Assembly: GCA_019455065.1 (NCBI GenBank)
Contig: JACFNC010000018.1
Coordinates: 27,961 to 91,960 of the forward strand
Length of the DNA: 64,000 nt
Direction of reading: 5' to 3'
DNA from: Rhodospirillales bacterium
Lineage (GTDB): Bacteria > Pseudomonadota > Alphaproteobacteria > Rhodospirillales > Magnetospirillaceae
Shown: in pieces, positions 51,779-64,000 of the stretch
Position numbering within the stretch: the stretch's first letter is position 1
Layout: the number at the start of each line of letters is the position of its first letter
The notes under the pieces: model-generated
What the model saw: the letters and a program-made list of their open reading frames with translations, nothing else
Told to the model about the DNA's origin: nothing
Databases searched by the model: none
Position numbers and translations under genes: made by a program

Positions 51779-52276
51779 TCAGGCCGCCTTGAGCAGCTTT
51801 TCCAGCTTCTCGGCGGCAATGGCCGGATCGATCTTTTCCACCGCCGCGAGTTCCGAGGCCAGGCGTTCGAGGGCCGCCTCGTAGATCTGGCGTTCGCTGT
51901 ACGACTGGTCGGGCTGGTTGGCGTTGCGATGCAGGTCGCGCACGACTTCGGCGATCGACACCGGGTCGCCGGAATTGATCTTGGCCTCGTATTCCTGGGC
52001 GCGGCGGCTCCACATCGAGCGTTTGACGCGCGCGCGGCCGCGCAACGTGCTGAGGGCGGTTTCCATGATGCTGCTGTTGGAAAGCTTGCGCAGCCCGGAT
52101 TTGCGGGCTTTCGCGACGGGCACGCGCAGCGTCATCCGGTCACGGTCGAAGGTGATCACGAACAGTTGAAGTTCGTGGCCCGCAATCCTTTGCGATTCGA
52201 CGGCGACCACTTTGCCGACCCCATGGGTCGGATACACTACGTAGTCGCCCTGGGCAAACGAGCACTCGTCTGACAT
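51779..52276 (-). CDS. carD: CarD family transcriptional regulator
   Basis: The 165-residue protein has the N-terminal RNA-polymerase-interaction domain (FAQGDYVVYPTHGVGKVVAVE) and a helical C-terminal DNA-binding part (KRSMWSRRAQEYEAKINSGDP, VVRDLHRN). CarD/CdnL binds the RNA polymerase beta subunit and stabilises open promoters, chiefly of rRNA and growth genes. A GAGGG site precedes the ATG. It follows fdxA on the same strand after 264 bases without another gene. Confidence 0.96.
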   Translation of the reverse strand: MSDECSFAQGDYVVYPTHGVGKVVAVESQRIAGHELQLFVITFDRDRMTLRVPVAKARKSGLRKLSNSSIMETALSTLRGRARVKRSMWSRRAQEYEAKINSGDPVSIAEVVRDLHRNANQPDQSYSERQIYEAALERLASELAAVEKIDPAIAAEKLEKLLKAA

Positions 52277-52540
52277 CGTTATCTTTTTCCCTCACGAGAA
52301 CCTGGACGGGAAAGCCGTCGCAACAAAACTCCGGCGTCTCGCGATTTTCGCAAGCCGAAATAGCCGGAACTGTTTCCCTTGTGGGGCGCTAACGCCCAAA
52401 GGCAAAGTGCCGAAATCAGTAGCCCGCCGGCACTCTTCGGCGGACTTGATCTTATATCACACGGAGCGGGTGAATGACAGAGAAATCGCGCCCCATCCAC
52501 CCGAGCGGATCAGTCCGGACGGATAGTGAGGCGCAACGGG

Positions 52541-52870
52541 TCAGCGACCGGGATTGGGACTCAGCAGCTTGGCCTTGTCCGGCACGCCCTTCCATTCGTC
52601 GGCATCGGCCGGCGGCTCGCCCTTGCGGGTGATGTTCGGCCATTTCACGGCGTATTCGCGATTTTGCTCGGCCCAGTCGGCGGCAACCGGCTCGGTGTCG
52701 GGGAAGATGGCCTCGGCCGGGCATTCGGGTTCGCAAACGCCGCAGTCGATGCACTCGTCCGGGTTGATGACCAGCATGTTTTCGCCTTCGTAGAAGCAGT
52801 CCACGGGGCACACTTCCACGCAGTCCATGTACTTGCACTTGATGCAGTTCTCAGTCACCACATAGGTCAT
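52541..52870 (-). CDS. fdxA: Seven-iron ferredoxin FdxA
   Basis: The 109-residue protein has the two cluster motifs of FdxA-type ferredoxins: cysteines 9, 12, 17, 21 and 25 near the N-terminus (CIKCKYMDC and CPVDC) and 40, 43, 46 and 50 ([11 protein letters not shown]). It carries one [3Fe-4S] and one [4Fe-4S] cluster and moves electrons at low potential in the cytoplasm. The stretch between it and carD (52277-52540) holds no gene that I can support, only a weak GGGCG/CGCCC hairpin at 52384-52397. Confidence 0.96.
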   Translation of the reverse strand: MTYVVTENCIKCKYMDCVEVCPVDCFYEGENMLVINPDECIDCGVCEPECPAEAIFPDTEPVAADWAEQNREYAVKWPNITRKGEPPADADEWKGVPDKAKLLSPNPGR

Positions 52871-52897
52871 CGCGCAACTCCAATTGGCGCCGTTATA

Positions 52898-53359
52898 TTA
52901 TCCGTCTTGCACACCGAGGCGAGCCATCGCCCGCTTGCGCGCCCCGCCGCTTTCCTGGTCGGAAACATAGATCAGCCCGCCGATCCGCCGCACCAGATTG
53001 GCCTCATAGTCGTGCAGGTGACCGTCGGCATAGGCCACCTCCCACAACATCTCCAGCATCTCCACGCGCTCGGCCTGCTCGAAGCGGTCCTTGATGACCC
53101 GCGTGAACGGCAGGAGGTGGTGCGTGTCCGCCGACCGCGCCGCGGCCTCCTGGCACAGATCCTCGGCCTCCTCGGCCGAGAGGTCGAACCGACTGCGCAG
53201 CAGATCCAATATGCGGTCCCGTTCCAGGCCCGACATCTGCCCGTCCATCTGCGCCGCCTCGACAAGGAGGGCAGCCGCGGCGAGGCGGACCTCGGCGGCG
53301 TGATCACCCTGGTCAGGAGCGGCGCCGCCGGTCAGCAACGCCTTGATGCGGTTGAGCAT
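52898..53359 (-). CDS. TerB-family protein (tellurite resistance type)
   Basis: The 153-residue alpha-helical protein matches the TerB domain: AAAALLVEAAQMDGQMSGLERDRI, with the conserved acidic DG, and the second DG in VAYADGHLHDYEANLVRRI. TerB binds metal ions and links to membrane stress complexes, but its chemistry is unclear. A GTG start two codons earlier is in frame. It follows terC after a 24-base perfect palindrome and precedes fdxA by 28 bases. Confidence 0.88.
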   Translation of the reverse strand: MLNRIKALLTGGAAPDQGDHAAEVRLAAAALLVEAAQMDGQMSGLERDRILDLLRSRFDLSAEEAEDLCQEAAARSADTHHLLPFTRVIKDRFEQAERVEMLEMLWEVAYADGHLHDYEANLVRRIGGLIYVSDQESGGARKRAMARLGVQDG

Positions 53360-53418
53360 GCGCACTGCCTAACATACCGGACATACCGAGGCAACCCTTC
53401 GGAAAATATGCCATTCCG

Positions 53419-53442
53419 CGCCCGCCGCGGCCGCGGCGGGCG
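53419..53442. terminator. 24-bp perfect palindrome between terC and terB
   Basis: Two 12-base arms, CGCCCGCCGCGG and CCGCGGCGGGCG, are exact reverse complements with no loop, five bases beyond the terC stop codon on the minus strand. It may end terC transcription or act as a protein-binding site. No T-run follows. Confidence 0.5.
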
Positions 53443-53447
53443 GCCCG

Positions 53448-54185
53448 TCAGGGCACCGGGTAACGCAGCTTGACCGGCTTGCGCTTGCGGCGGACTGCCA
53501 GGTTGAGCGCCTCGACCAGCACCGAGAAGCCCATGGCGAAGTACAGGTAGCCCTTCGGAATGTGGAAGCCGGCGCCATCGGCGACAAGGGACATCCCGAC
53601 CAGCAGCAGGAAACTGAGGGCCAGCATCTTCACCGTCGGATGATTGCTCACGAAACGGCTCAACGGGCCGGAGGCGACCAGCATCACGATCATGGCGATC
53701 ACCACGGCGGCCACCATCACCGGAAGATGGCGCGCCATGCCGACGGCGGTAATGACCGAGTCCAAGGAGAACACGATATCGAGAATCCCGATCTGGACGA
53801 TCGTCGCGGCGAAGCCGGCGCCCACGGCGCCCGCCGCCCCGTTCTCCTCCACACCCTCCAGGCTGCCGTGAATCTCGTGCGTCGCCTTGGCGAGCAGGAA
53901 CAGGCCGCCGACGATGAGGATGATGTCACGCCACGACACCGGGTGGTCCATCAAGGTGAACACCGGCTGCACCAACCCCACGATCCAGGCCAGCGCCGAC
54001 AGCAGCAGCAGCCGGGTAAGGAGCGCGAACCCGAGGCCAAGCCTGCGGGCCAGCGCGCGCTGCTCGATGGGCAGGCGGTCGGCGAGAATGGCGAGAAAGA
54101 CGAGATTGTCGATGCCCAGGACGATCTCCAGGGCGGACAAGGTGAGTAGGCTTATCCAGATGTCGGGATTGGTGACCCAGTCCAT
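53448..54185 (-). CDS. TerC family integral membrane protein
   Basis: This 245-residue protein has seven hydrophobic helices and matches TerC throughout, including the aspartates in the membrane motifs VLGIDNLVFLAIL and IVFSLDSVITA that are needed for function in the family. TerC-type proteins export manganese or support metal loading of secreted proteins; the tellurite link is historic. The ATG at 54185 is set by AAGGACG and by where similarity starts. It is upstream of terB on the same strand. Confidence 0.93.
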   Translation of the reverse strand: MDWVTNPDIWISLLTLSALEIVLGIDNLVFLAILADRLPIEQRALARRLGLGFALLTRLLLLSALAWIVGLVQPVFTLMDHPVSWRDIILIVGGLFLLAKATHEIHGSLEGVEENGAAGAVGAGFAATIVQIGILDIVFSLDSVITAVGMARHLPVMVAAVVIAMIVMLVASGPLSRFVSNHPTVKMLALSFLLLVGMSLVADGAGFHIPKGYLYFAMGFSVLVEALNLAVRRKRKPVKLRYPVP

Positions 54186-54255
54186 GAGAGCGTCCTTGCG
54201 GGAATAGCGGCGACGGCGTGCGCCCTCATGCCGTGCGAACGTCTCGCGCGGGCGC

Positions 54256-54539
54256 CTAGCCGGCCCCATCAATAGTGGCAGACAGCTCTTCGTACAAGAT
54301 GCGCGCTTCCGAAGCCGGGCCGCGCCGCGCCCCGAGCGCAAGCACCCGCACCATGCGCCGGCGCCGGGGGCCGGCCGGGATGGCGAGCACATCTCCCGGG
54401 CGCAGAAGCTGGGCCGGCTTGGTCACGACCGCTCCGTTGAGGGTGACCTCGCCCCCAACGCACCAAGCGGCGGCAAGGCTGCGCGACTTGCAGAACCGCG
54501 CAAACCAGAGCCACTTGTCGATGCGCAGCGCGCAATCGT

Positions 54540-54543
<4 letters not shown>
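54256..54543 (-). CDS. hslR: S4-domain RNA-binding protein, Hsp15 type
   Basis: The 95-residue protein has an S4 RNA-binding domain (RIDKWLWFARFCKSRSLAAAWCVGGEVTLNG) and a basic tail, like Hsp15 (HslR), which rescues stalled 50S subunits after heat shock. Its start overlaps the helicase stop by four bases, so it is the second gene of the helicase unit. Confidence 0.92.
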
Positions 54544-57026
<2,483 letters not shown>

Positions 57027-57125
57027 GCCCCTTAGGATCGGTCGTCGCGCCCCTCAATGCAAGGTGGCGGGGCAAGTGCGGGGGCTCGGCGTGTTCGCCC
57101 CCTCCCCGCCCCTCTGGCGCGGCCG

Positions 57126-57491
57126 TCAGGCCGGCGCGGCGTGGGTCTTGATCTCGCCACGCTGCCGGGCAATGAACTCCTTCAGCTGACGCTCCATCGA
57201 GGTGAAGGCGTCGCGCAGGGCCACGAAAATGTCCTCATGGACGTGGCTTTCCTTGGGGTCGCGTTTGACGACCAACTCTGCGCCGGGCATCGTCAGGTCG
57301 ATGCGGATGTGGAACGGTTCGCCCTTCTTGTGCAGATTGCTGGTGTTGCGATGGTGGGTTTCGACCACCACGCGGCAGCTCGTTATGCGGTCGTAGAGCT
57401 GCTCCAGCTTGGCCACCTTCTCGCGGATGCGAGTCTCGACCGCCTCGGAATGGTCGACGCCGTGAAAGGTGATCTGCAAAGGAATCTGCAT
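57126..57491 (-). CDS. hpf: Ribosome hibernation promoting factor, short type
   Basis: HPF/RaiA binds the decoding centre of the 30S subunit and protects idle ribosomes. The 121-residue protein has the whole ribosome-binding domain (LQITFHGVDHSEAVETRIREK, then HKKGEPFHIRIDL and HEDIFVALRDAFTSMERQL) but not the C-terminal dimerisation domain of long forms. A GGAG site fixes the ATG at 57491; the frame runs 63 codons further upstream. It diverges from htpG. Confidence 0.93.
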   Translation of the reverse strand: MQIPLQITFHGVDHSEAVETRIREKVAKLEQLYDRITSCRVVVETHHRNTSNLHKKGEPFHIRIDLTMPGAELVVKRDPKESHVHEDIFVALRDAFTSMERQLKEFIARQRGEIKTHAAPA

Positions 57492-57615
57492 CAAGGGTCT
57501 CCGTCTATTCGATGCGTTCGTTGGGGCCGGCTGTCTCCGGGGGCCGATATAAATACCCATTCGCGGCGTGCCGAGCAACGCCAGCCTCGTCCATCCTAGA
57601 CGAAGTCCTTTGCCC

Positions 57616-57641
57616 TTGCATCGACCAAGCCTTTGCCACAT
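57616..57641 (+). promoter_or_regulatory. Candidate RpoH (heat-shock) promoter of htpG
   Basis: TTGCAT (57616-57621, within CCCTTGCAT) and CCACAT (57636-57641) are separated by 14 bases. This resembles the TTGAAA-N12-14-CCCCAT pattern of RpoH promoters, with CTTG and CC-CAT kept. The start would be near 57649, about 50 bases before the htpG ATG. Confidence 0.5.
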
Positions 57642-57700
57642 ATCAGGCGCTTGCCGAGTCCCCATGTATTGGGTCGTCAAAGATCATCGAAGGGCGGGAC

Positions 57701-59557
57701 ATGACCGAAGAAAAACTCAGCTTTCAGGCGGAAGTCAGCCGCCTTCTCGATATTGTCGTCCATTCCCTGTACAGCAATAAAGAGATCTTCCTGCGCGAGT
57801 TGATCTCGAACGCCTCCGACGCCTGCGATCGGCTGCGCTACGCCGCCATAACGCAGCCGGAACTCACGGCGGGCGACGGGCAATTCGCCATCCGCATCCT
57901 CGCCGACGCCACGGCGCGCACCCTGACGGTGGTGGACAACGGCATCGGCATGAACCGGCAGGACCTGATCGACAACCTCGGCACCATCGCCCGCTCGGGC
58001 ACCGCCAATTTCCTGGGCCACCTCACGGGCGACGCGCGCAAGGACGTGGCCCTGATCGGTCAGTTCGGCGTCGGCTTCTATTCGGCCTTCATGGTCGCCG
58101 ACCGGGTCGAGGTGATCACCCGTCGGGCGGGCGAGGAGATGGGATGGCGCTGGGAATCCGACGGCAAGGGGGAATTCACCGTCGCCGAATCCCCCGAAGC
58201 CGGGCGCGGCGCCCGCATCGTGTTGCATCTGCGGGAGGGCGAGGACGAATTCCTGCAGCCGTACCGGCTGCGCCAGATCGTCAAGACCTACTCCGATCAC
58301 ATCGGCCTGCCCATTATCATCGTCGAGGACGGCAAGGACAACGTGGCCAATACCGCCTCGGCACTTTGGACCAGGGCGAAGGGCGAAATTACCGCTGAGC
58401 AGTACAAGGAATTCTATCACCACGTCGCTCACGCCTTCGACGAGCCCTGGTTGACCATCCACTACAAGGCCGAGGGGGCCATCGAGTACGCGGGCCTGCT
58501 GTTCGTGCCGCGCGCACGACCGTTCGACCTTTTCCACCCCGAGCGGCGTCAGCACGTCAAACTCTACGTCAAGCGGGTGTTCATCACCGACGACTGCGAG
58601 GAACTGCTGCCGGCGTATTTGCGCTTCATGCGCGGCATCGTCGACAGCCAGGACCTTCCCCTCAACGTCAGCCGCGAGATGCTGCAGCACAATCCCGTGC
58701 TGGCCAAGATTCGCGCCGGTCTTGTCAAGCGAGTTCTGGGCGAGTTGAAGAAGAAGGCCGAGGAGTCGCAAGAGGATTACGCGGTCTTCTGGGAGGCTTT
58801 CGGGGCTGTCCTGAAGGAGGGCCTCTACGAGGATTTCGAGCGTCGGAACGAGATCCTCGAGTTGTGCCGTTTCCGCACCACCAAGTCGGATGCGCCGGTA
58901 AGCCTCGGCGAGTACGTCGCCCGCATGAAGGACGGGCAGGAGGCGATCTTCACCATCACCGGCGACGACCCGGCGGCGCTTCGCAAGAGCCCGCAACTCG
59001 AAGGCTTCATGGCCCGGGATGTCGAAGTGCTGTTGCTGACCGATCCGATCGACGAGTTCTGGGGCTCCGCGGTTACCGACTACCAAGGCAAACCGTTCCG
59101 CTCGGTCGCGCAGGCCGGCACCGATCTCGGCAAGATCAAGAAACCCGAGGCCTCGGAGGAGGCGGAGCCGCCGGCGGGGGAGCTATCGAGTTTGATCGCC
59201 GCCTTCAAACTCGCTCTGGGCGACGCGGTGAAGGACGTGCGCCGCTCGGAGCGCCTGACCGATAGTGCCGTCTGCCTGGTCGCCGACGACGGCGAGATGA
59301 GCATGCATCTGGAACGGTTGCTGCGTCAGCATCGGCAGGTCGACGCCGTGGCACCGCGCATTCTCGAACTCAATCCGAGTCATCCGCTGATCCGCCGCCT
59401 TGCCGAGAAGACGAGCCAGGAGGGAATGGGCGAGGCCCTGGGCGACATGGCCCATCTGTTGCTCGACCAGGCCCGCATCGTCGAGGGCGAGAGCGTTCCC
59501 GACGCGGCCGGTTTCGCCCGCCGCTTCGCCGCGATGCTCGAGAAGGGGTTGGGCTAG
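57701..59557 (+). CDS. htpG: Chaperone HtpG (bacterial Hsp90)
   Basis: The 618-residue protein is full-length HtpG: N-terminal ATPase domain (LLDIVVHSLYSNKEIFLRELISNASDA, NGIGMNRQDL, GQFGVGFYSAFMVAD), middle domain (RVFITDDCEELLPAYLRF) and C-terminal dimerisation domain (LNPSHPLIRRL). It folds and refolds client proteins in the cytoplasm. The ATG at 57701 follows GGGCGGG weakly. A heat-shock-like promoter is upstream. It converges with the small 71-residue gene. Confidence 0.97.
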   Translation: MTEEKLSFQAEVSRLLDIVVHSLYSNKEIFLRELISNASDACDRLRYAAITQPELTAGDGQFAIRILADATARTLTVVDNGIGMNRQDLIDNLGTIARSGTANFLGHLTGDARKDVALIGQFGVGFYSAFMVADRVEVITRRAGEEMGWRWESDGKGEFTVAESPEAGRGARIVLHLREGEDEFLQPYRLRQIVKTYSDHIGLPIIIVEDGKDNVANTASALWTRAKGEITAEQYKEFYHHVAHAFDEPWLTIHYKAEGAIEYAGLLFVPRARPFDLFHPERRQHVKLYVKRVFITDDCEELLPAYLRFMRGIVDSQDLPLNVSREMLQHNPVLAKIRAGLVKRVLGELKKKAEESQEDYAVFWEAFGAVLKEGLYEDFERRNEILELCRFRTTKSDAPVSLGEYVARMKDGQEAIFTITGDDPAALRKSPQLEGFMARDVEVLLLTDPIDEFWGSAVTDYQGKPFRSVAQAGTDLGKIKKPEASEEAEPPAGELSSLIAAFKLALGDAVKDVRRSERLTDSAVCLVADDGEMSMHLERLLRQHRQVDAVAPRILELNPSHPLIRRLAEKTSQEGMGEALGDMAHLLLDQARIVEGESVPDAAGFARRFAAMLEKGLG

Positions 59558-59580
59558 AACCGGAGTTCCGTCACCAGTGG

Positions 59581-59595
59581 TTGACCCCGGGGCAA
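59581..59595. repeat. Degenerate palindrome after htpG
   Basis: TTGACCCCGGGGCAA is a palindrome except for one position (A/C against T/C arms), 23 bases after the htpG stop. It resembles the CCCGGGCTTGACCCGGG-type element at 44149-44171 and may be a worn copy or a terminator. Confidence 0.35.
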
Positions 59596-59658
59596 GCCTA
59601 GGCGCCCCCGAGGGAACGCATCAGCCGCCCATCAATGCCCCCGCCGGAGATCTGGTCT

Positions 59659-59874
59659 CTACTGGACCAGCCTCCGGCGCGCGCCTTCGATAAGAGCGAG
59701 CAGCGTTTCGATTCTGACGCCGTCGCTGGCCATCAACTGCTGGACGATCTGGTCATCGATGACTTCGCCGAGCGGAGGCTCCGTTCGCTCGCACACGTAG
59801 GTTTCGCCTTGCGGTGCGACCGCCGGCGCAAGCTGCGACTCCCGGTCTTGCGGCCCGAGTATGCCCGTTAGCAT
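59659..59874 (-). CDS. Small protein with DQIV-M-DG motif, related to 19375-19560
   Basis: The 71-residue protein begins MLTGILGPQDRESQLAPAVA and carries IDDQIVQQLMASDGVRIETL in its C-terminal half. A GGGAGG site eight bases upstream supports the ATG at 59874. The pattern D-x-IV, M, DG, E, then L-A matches the unlinked protein at 19375. There is no signal peptide, one cysteine and a proline-rich middle. Function unknown. It is followed by htpG on the other strand. Confidence 0.65.
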   Translation of the reverse strand: MLTGILGPQDRESQLAPAVAPQGETYVCERTEPPLGEVIDDQIVQQLMASDGVRIETLLALIEGARRRLVQ

Positions 59875-60054
59875 TCTTGGCCTCCCGTTCTGGGTTCTGT
59901 TGAAAGAAACGATACAGGAACCGGCCAAGAATTACCAATGAGGATTGTCGAGATTGTTCAGGTGACCGAAATTCGCGCTCGCCCGCTGCTTTCGGTCGGC
60001 GGACTTTCTCTGTCGCGCGGCAAGAACAGCCTTCTCCCAATTCGTGCCCGATGC

Positions 60055-62751
<2,697 letters not shown>

Positions 62752-62967
62752 GGTCGTTCTCCGCATCTCTACGCTGTCATCCGGCGGGAAGTTGCCGCCC
62801 GTCCGCGATTTCCGGTTGAACAAGCTTAACCGCGCGGGCCCCTTGGTCAAGGCCGGGGGCCAAGACGATGATATCCGATATGGCCGAGCCTGAGCCGCCC
62901 GGCAAGGCTCCGGCTCGCGCGGGGCGCCCCTCTTGCGCTCGCGGGGCCGCTGTGCCTCAATTCAAGC

Positions 62968-63681
62968 ATGACCGGCTCGAAACACATTCTCGTGGTCGAC
63001 GACGAACCCAGCATCGGCGCGCTGGTGAAACGTTGCCTGGCAATGGGCGGCCATCAGGTGACCACGGCCGAAAACGGCGAGGCGATGCGCCGCGCGCTGC
63101 GAAGGGGCGACGTCGACCTGGTGATCCTCGACCTCATGCTGCCCGGGGAAAGCGGCCTCGATCTCCTTAGGGATCTGCGCGCCCGCCATGCGGTGCCGGT
63201 CATCATCCTCACCGCTCTCGGCGAGCCCGTGGACCGGGTGATCGGCCTGGAGCTGGGGGCCGACGACTACGTCGCCAAGCCGTTCGAGCCGCGCGAGATC
63301 GCCGCTCGCGTGCGTAACGTGCTGCGCCGGGGCGAGGCGCGCCGCCAGCCCGATGGCGAGGCCGACACCCTCGTCTTCGCGGGATATCGTCTGCACCTGC
63401 CGTCGCGCCAGCTCACCGCCGGCGACGGCGCCGAGGTGCCGCTGACCACCGCGGAGTTCGATCTGCTGGCGGCGCTGGCCGGCAACGCCAACCGGGTGCT
63501 CAGCCGCGACCAGCTTCTCGACCTCGCACGCCACCGCACGGCCACCCCCTTCGACCGCAGCGTCGACGTGCATATCGGCCATCTGCGCCGCAAGATCGAA
63601 GCCGACCCCAAGAACCCCAAATTGATCAAGACGGTGTACGGCGTCGGCTACATTTTCACTCCGGCGGTGGAGCAAGGATAG
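62968..63681 (+). CDS. OmpR-family response regulator, orphan
   Basis: The 237-residue protein has a receiver domain (VDDEPSIGAL, phospho-acceptor aspartate in VILDLMLPGESG, lysine in AKPFEPREIA) and a C-terminal winged helix (VPLTTAEFDLLAALAG, then VDVHIGHLRRKIEAD and VYGVGYIF). No sensor kinase gene adjoins it; the next gene is convergent. It may regulate acnA across the divergent region, but that is only position. Confidence 0.93.
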   Translation: MTGSKHILVVDDEPSIGALVKRCLAMGGHQVTTAENGEAMRRALRRGDVDLVILDLMLPGESGLDLLRDLRARHAVPVIILTALGEPVDRVIGLELGADDYVAKPFEPREIAARVRNVLRRGEARRQPDGEADTLVFAGYRLHLPSRQLTAGDGAEVPLTTAEFDLLAALAGNANRVLSRDQLLDLARHRTATPFDRSVDVHIGHLRRKIEADPKNPKLIKTVYGVGYIFTPAVEQG

Positions 63682-63709
63682 TTCCACCGCAAAGCCCGCA
63701 CGATCGTCG

Positions 63710-63982
63710 TCAGCTGAATGCCGACAGCTTTCCGAAGCGGTCAGCCAGCATGTAATAGACGGTGACCCGGTTCTTGCTCCGGTCCTCTTTCATCCGGGCG
63801 CCGACCTCGCTGATCGCCCGGTCGAGTTCGACGTCGGTATCGGTCAACCCCAGCTTTTTCTTCAGAAACCCTTCGCGCACCCGTGCCAGTTCCTCCTTGT
63901 CGGAGAAGGCCACATGCGCCGAGTCCCGGTTGCGCAGGGCGATCCCGCAATGATGGGGTGGACGGCCCCTGCTCCCAGGCAT
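63710..63982 (-). CDS. DUF2853 family protein, N-terminus uncertain
   Basis: From about residue 11 the 90-residue protein matches DUF2853 (HCGIALRNRDSAHVAFSD, LARVREGFLKKKLG, VTVYYMLADRFGKL). Family members usually have about 15-25 more residues before this point, ending in a segment such as IVRHCG. Here the preceding codons read MPGSRGRPPH, which does not look like that part. The frame is open to the window edge, so the start could lie outside, or the N-terminus may be changed by a frameshift. Function unknown. Confidence 0.75.
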   Translation of the reverse strand: MPGSRGRPPHHCGIALRNRDSAHVAFSDKEELARVREGFLKKKLGLTDTDVELDRAISEVGARMKEDRSKNRVTVYYMLADRFGKLSAFS

Positions 63983-64000
63983 CGCGATGTGCCAGAGTGG

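Overview
This 64 kb window is a dense, high-GC bacterial chromosome segment. Gene content points to an alphaproteobacterium, most likely of the Rhodospirillales. The markers are MmcB, CarD with FdxA, an IalB-family protein, a rhizobial-type asparaginase, an HWE-family hybrid kinase, a MeaB GTPase with a B12-dependent mutase, and two short inverted repeats of kinds known from this class. This placement is inference from families, not from a phylogeny. I see no prophage, insertion sequence, integrase or CRISPR array. No gap between genes exceeds about 300 bases.

Layout. 1-2.3 kb: a lipoprotein cut by the window edge, a PepSY protein, and a divergent diheme cytochrome c across an intergenic region with TTCA dyads. 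2.3-7.7 kb: carbon metabolism (B12-dependent methylmalonyl-CoA mutase, malyl-CoA lyase family) with cytochrome b561 and a Nudix protein. 7.7-14 kb (minus strand): a TelA/XpaC membrane-stress pair, a 1065-residue ATPase-type transcriptional regulator and a DsrC/TusE-like sulfur carrier. 14-18.5 kb (plus strand): an Atm1-type exporter, MeaB, CheZ-like phosphatase and ribosomal protein L28. 18.5-27 kb: dienelactone hydrolase, DUF302, MmcB, PanD, QueC, YjbQ, a HAD phosphatase, a uracil-DNA glycosylase-like protein, an exonuclease, a SleB hydrolase and PhoH. Just upstream of phoH lies a probable small structured RNA with its own promoter and terminator. 27-38 kb: an epimerase, an ABC-2 exporter, and the lower-ligand/nucleotide-loop part of cobalamin synthesis (cobT, cobS, cobC, cobU), interrupted by a hybrid sensor kinase and a DMT transporter. 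38-47 kb: an AEC transporter, RlmN, IalB protein, asparaginase, a quinone oxidoreductase, a TetR/methyltransferase pair sharing two identical operators, Dps and tRNA-Arg(CCT). 47-57 kb: PagL, proline iminopeptidase, an SNase-like and an M48 protease pair, a degenerate PPP phosphatase, CarD, FdxA, TerB, TerC, an S4 protein and a Suv3-like helicase. 57-64 kb: HPF, HtpG, aconitase, an orphan OmpR-type regulator and DUF2853.

How the genes fit together. Methylmalonyl-CoA mutase needs adenosylcobalamin. The window also carries MeaB, its usual chaperone, and four genes for attaching and activating the cobalamin lower ligand, so B12 synthesis and use are co-located although not in one operon. The malyl-CoA lyase homologue fits an ethylmalonyl-CoA-type C2 assimilation route. 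A loose stress theme (TelA, XpaC, TerB, TerC, Dps, HPF, HtpG, CarD) runs through the window. The most unusual items are the RNA upstream of phoH, two neighbouring enzymes whose catalytic residues are replaced (SNase-like and PPP-like), the twin TetR operators, and two small unlinked proteins sharing one short motif.
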